From assembly GCA_023132135.1 (NCBI GenBank), contig JAGLYR010000326.1:1-6059 (forward strand): DNA of 6,059 nt. The letters run 5' to 3'. This document shows positions 5,234-6,059 of the stretch, piece by piece. Under the pieces are notes generated by a model. That model saw only the letters and a list, made by a program, of their open reading frames with translations, searched no databases and had not been told where the DNA came from. Positions within the stretch are counted from its first letter, which is position 1. Every line of letters begins with the position of its first letter. The stretch is from Candidatus Eiseniibacteriota bacterium. Lineage in GTDB: Bacteria > Arandabacterota > Arandabacteria > JAGLYR01. Made by a program: the position numbers and the translations under genes.

Positions 5234-5238
5234 GCAAT
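5223..5238. promoter_or_regulatory. Inverted repeat ATTGC-N6-GCAAT, possible operator
   Basis: ATTGC (5223-5227) and GCAAT (5234-5238) form a perfect inverted repeat. Its six-base centre is exactly the proposed -35 hexamer of the UPF0339 promoter. A repressor dimer bound here would cover the promoter. The arms are short and chance is not excluded. Confidence 0.25.
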
Positions 5239-5270
5239 CTTCACAAAATGCAAAAGCTCCGGATTGAATC

Positions 5271-5292
5271 GTCCGATACAAGCTATACGGAC
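5271..5292. promoter_or_regulatory. Inverted repeat GTCCG-N12-CGGAC upstream of the second secreted gene
   Basis: GTCCG (5271-5275) and CGGAC (5288-5292) are perfect inverted arms 12 bp apart, about 58 bp before the ATG at 5350. TTGAAT (5264-5269) overlaps the left flank, and TATACG and TATAGA lie at 5284 and 5293, but none gives a 16-18 bp promoter spacing. It may be a regulator site within an unresolved promoter. Confidence 0.3.
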
Positions 5293-5349
5293 TATAGAGA
5301 GGATTTGGAGTGCCTTGGTAAATCATGCGCGATCAGGGGGAAATGAGCG

Positions 5350-6009
5350 ATGACACGGATTTTCCGGATTCTCGGCTTGGCAATGTTGGGATTGATCCTG
5401 CCGACATCTGTGGCTGCGACTATCGTGACCAGCCATCTGGGAAGCGATGAGGAATTGCAGGACATGCTGCCGGAGGAGAGCGTGGCCTTTATCGCGGAAG
5501 GACGGATTGGAGATGGGGGAAGCGGGGAGGTCTACGAGCTTGGCTTGGGGCAGAACACGACGGCCCCGGATGTGACAGCGCAGTATGCCTGGGAGACGAG
5601 CGCGACAGAGGAGTTCACTCTCTCATACGACAAGGTCCTGAATGAGGCCCGGCTCGTTCTCGGGGGCAACACGCTCTCGTACTCGCCGGACCTCCTGTTT
5701 GTAGAAATCTTCCTCCGCGCCGCGGCGGTGGGTGAGAACACATCGGTTTCCATCTCCGGTCTTTACCTGGGTGGGGAGAGTGTTGCGGATTCCTGTGTCG
5801 CCACGGGAGCGGACGGTCTGGACATTCTTCGCATCAGCGGCGCGGCGTTGCTGGACGGCTTCACGCTCACCGGCGAGGTCACGATGACCTGGTCGGGCAG
5901 TCCGCCGACCGGTGATCAGCTCTCGTTCCAGGCTCGGGTTGGAAGCCCGGATCCGCTGGTGGCCACCGACACGAAGACCTGGGGTTGGATCAAGAGTCGG
6001 TACAGGTAG
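5350..6009 (+). CDS. Secreted choice-of-anchor W-like protein with WG-K-YR tail
   Basis: The 219-aa product has a signal peptide (basic MTRIFR, then a hydrophobic core, cleavage near residues 22-23). One beta-sandwich-like domain fills most of the mature part. Its segments GSDEELQDMLPE (31-42), VAFIAEGRIGDG (45-56), YAWETSATEEFTLSYD (79-94), GGNTLSYS (105-112) and FTLTGEVTMTWSGSPPTGDQ (171-190) resemble the choice-of-anchor W domain as I recall it. That family is named because its members carry differing C-terminal surface anchors. Here the C-terminus is instead TKTWGWIKSRYR (208-219), ending at the stop codon and matching the tail of the PPC protein upstream. It contains no cysteine cluster apart from one Cys at 149. 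Translation is served by a purine-rich GGGGGAAA run (5336-5343), a weaker site than those of its neighbours. Function is unknown; surface display or secretion is likely. Confidence 0.8.
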   Translation: MTRIFRILGLAMLGLILPTSVAATIVTSHLGSDEELQDMLPEESVAFIAEGRIGDGGSGEVYELGLGQNTTAPDVTAQYAWETSATEEFTLSYDKVLNEARLVLGGNTLSYSPDLLFVEIFLRAAAVGENTSVSISGLYLGGESVADSCVATGADGLDILRISGAALLDGFTLTGEVTMTWSGSPPTGDQLSFQARVGSPDPLVATDTKTWGWIKSRYR

Positions 6010-6059
6010 CCGGACGACTCATGAATCATCCAGGCCGGTGTGGAGTTCATATCCTTCGG

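Noticed and set aside
5264-5298. Sigma-70 promoter from TTGAAT with TATACG or TATAGA before the anchor-W-like gene
   Set aside because: The spacers are 14 and 23 bp, outside the usual 16-18 bp, so neither pairing is convincing.
6020-6059. ATG at 6020 open to the window end
   Set aside because: Only 13 codons are visible, with no ribosome site in the preceding bases, so a new gene cannot be supported.

Overview
This 6.06-kb window is GC-rich and gene-dense. It probably comes from an uncultivated Gram-negative, envelope-complex bacterium. The two secreted proteins, with PPC-like and choice-of-anchor-W-like domains and a shared C-terminal W-G-x-[I/V]-K-x-x-Y-R tail, resemble proteins of FCB-type candidate phyla such as Eisenbacteria or Krumholzibacteriota. 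That assignment rests on recalled protein style, not on a marker gene, and is tentative.

Layout. At 1-68 there may be the 3' end of an upstream gene. At 68-1447 (+) lies a divergent MurC/Mpl-type Mur ligase. It converges, across only 15 bp, on a minus-strand operon at 2688-1463: an ECF sigma factor followed, with an ATGA overlap, by a zinc-binding membrane anti-sigma factor. On the other side of the sigma promoter region, a small three-helix membrane protein of the DUF6249 type (2970-3368, +) is transcribed divergently. The spacer between sigma and DUF6249 holds two back-to-back promoter-like elements, [T/C]GAAAC-N17-CGTCTA, one on each strand. This is the architecture expected if the sigma factor drives both its own operon and the DUF6249 gene.

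A 341-bp non-coding stretch (3369-3709) follows. It holds a strong two-part hairpin, a second small hairpin and a 13-bp direct repeat with a 21-bp period. It leads into a secreted, cysteine-rich protein with two PPC-like beta domains (3710-4810, +). A perfect 10-bp GC hairpin separates that gene from a convergent two-repeat UPF0339/YegP-type small protein (5180-4860, -). After a 169-bp divergent spacer comes a second secreted protein (5350-6009, +), which resembles the choice-of-anchor W family.

How the parts relate. The first half looks like an envelope module: a cell-wall ligase relative and a membrane-signalled sigma/anti-sigma switch with a membrane protein as probable regulon member. The second half is accessory secretome. 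Its most notable feature is that two otherwise unrelated exported proteins end in the same short aromatic/basic tail exactly at the stop codon, which looks like an uncharacterised C-terminal sorting or anchoring signal. No tRNA, rRNA, CRISPR or mobile element was seen.
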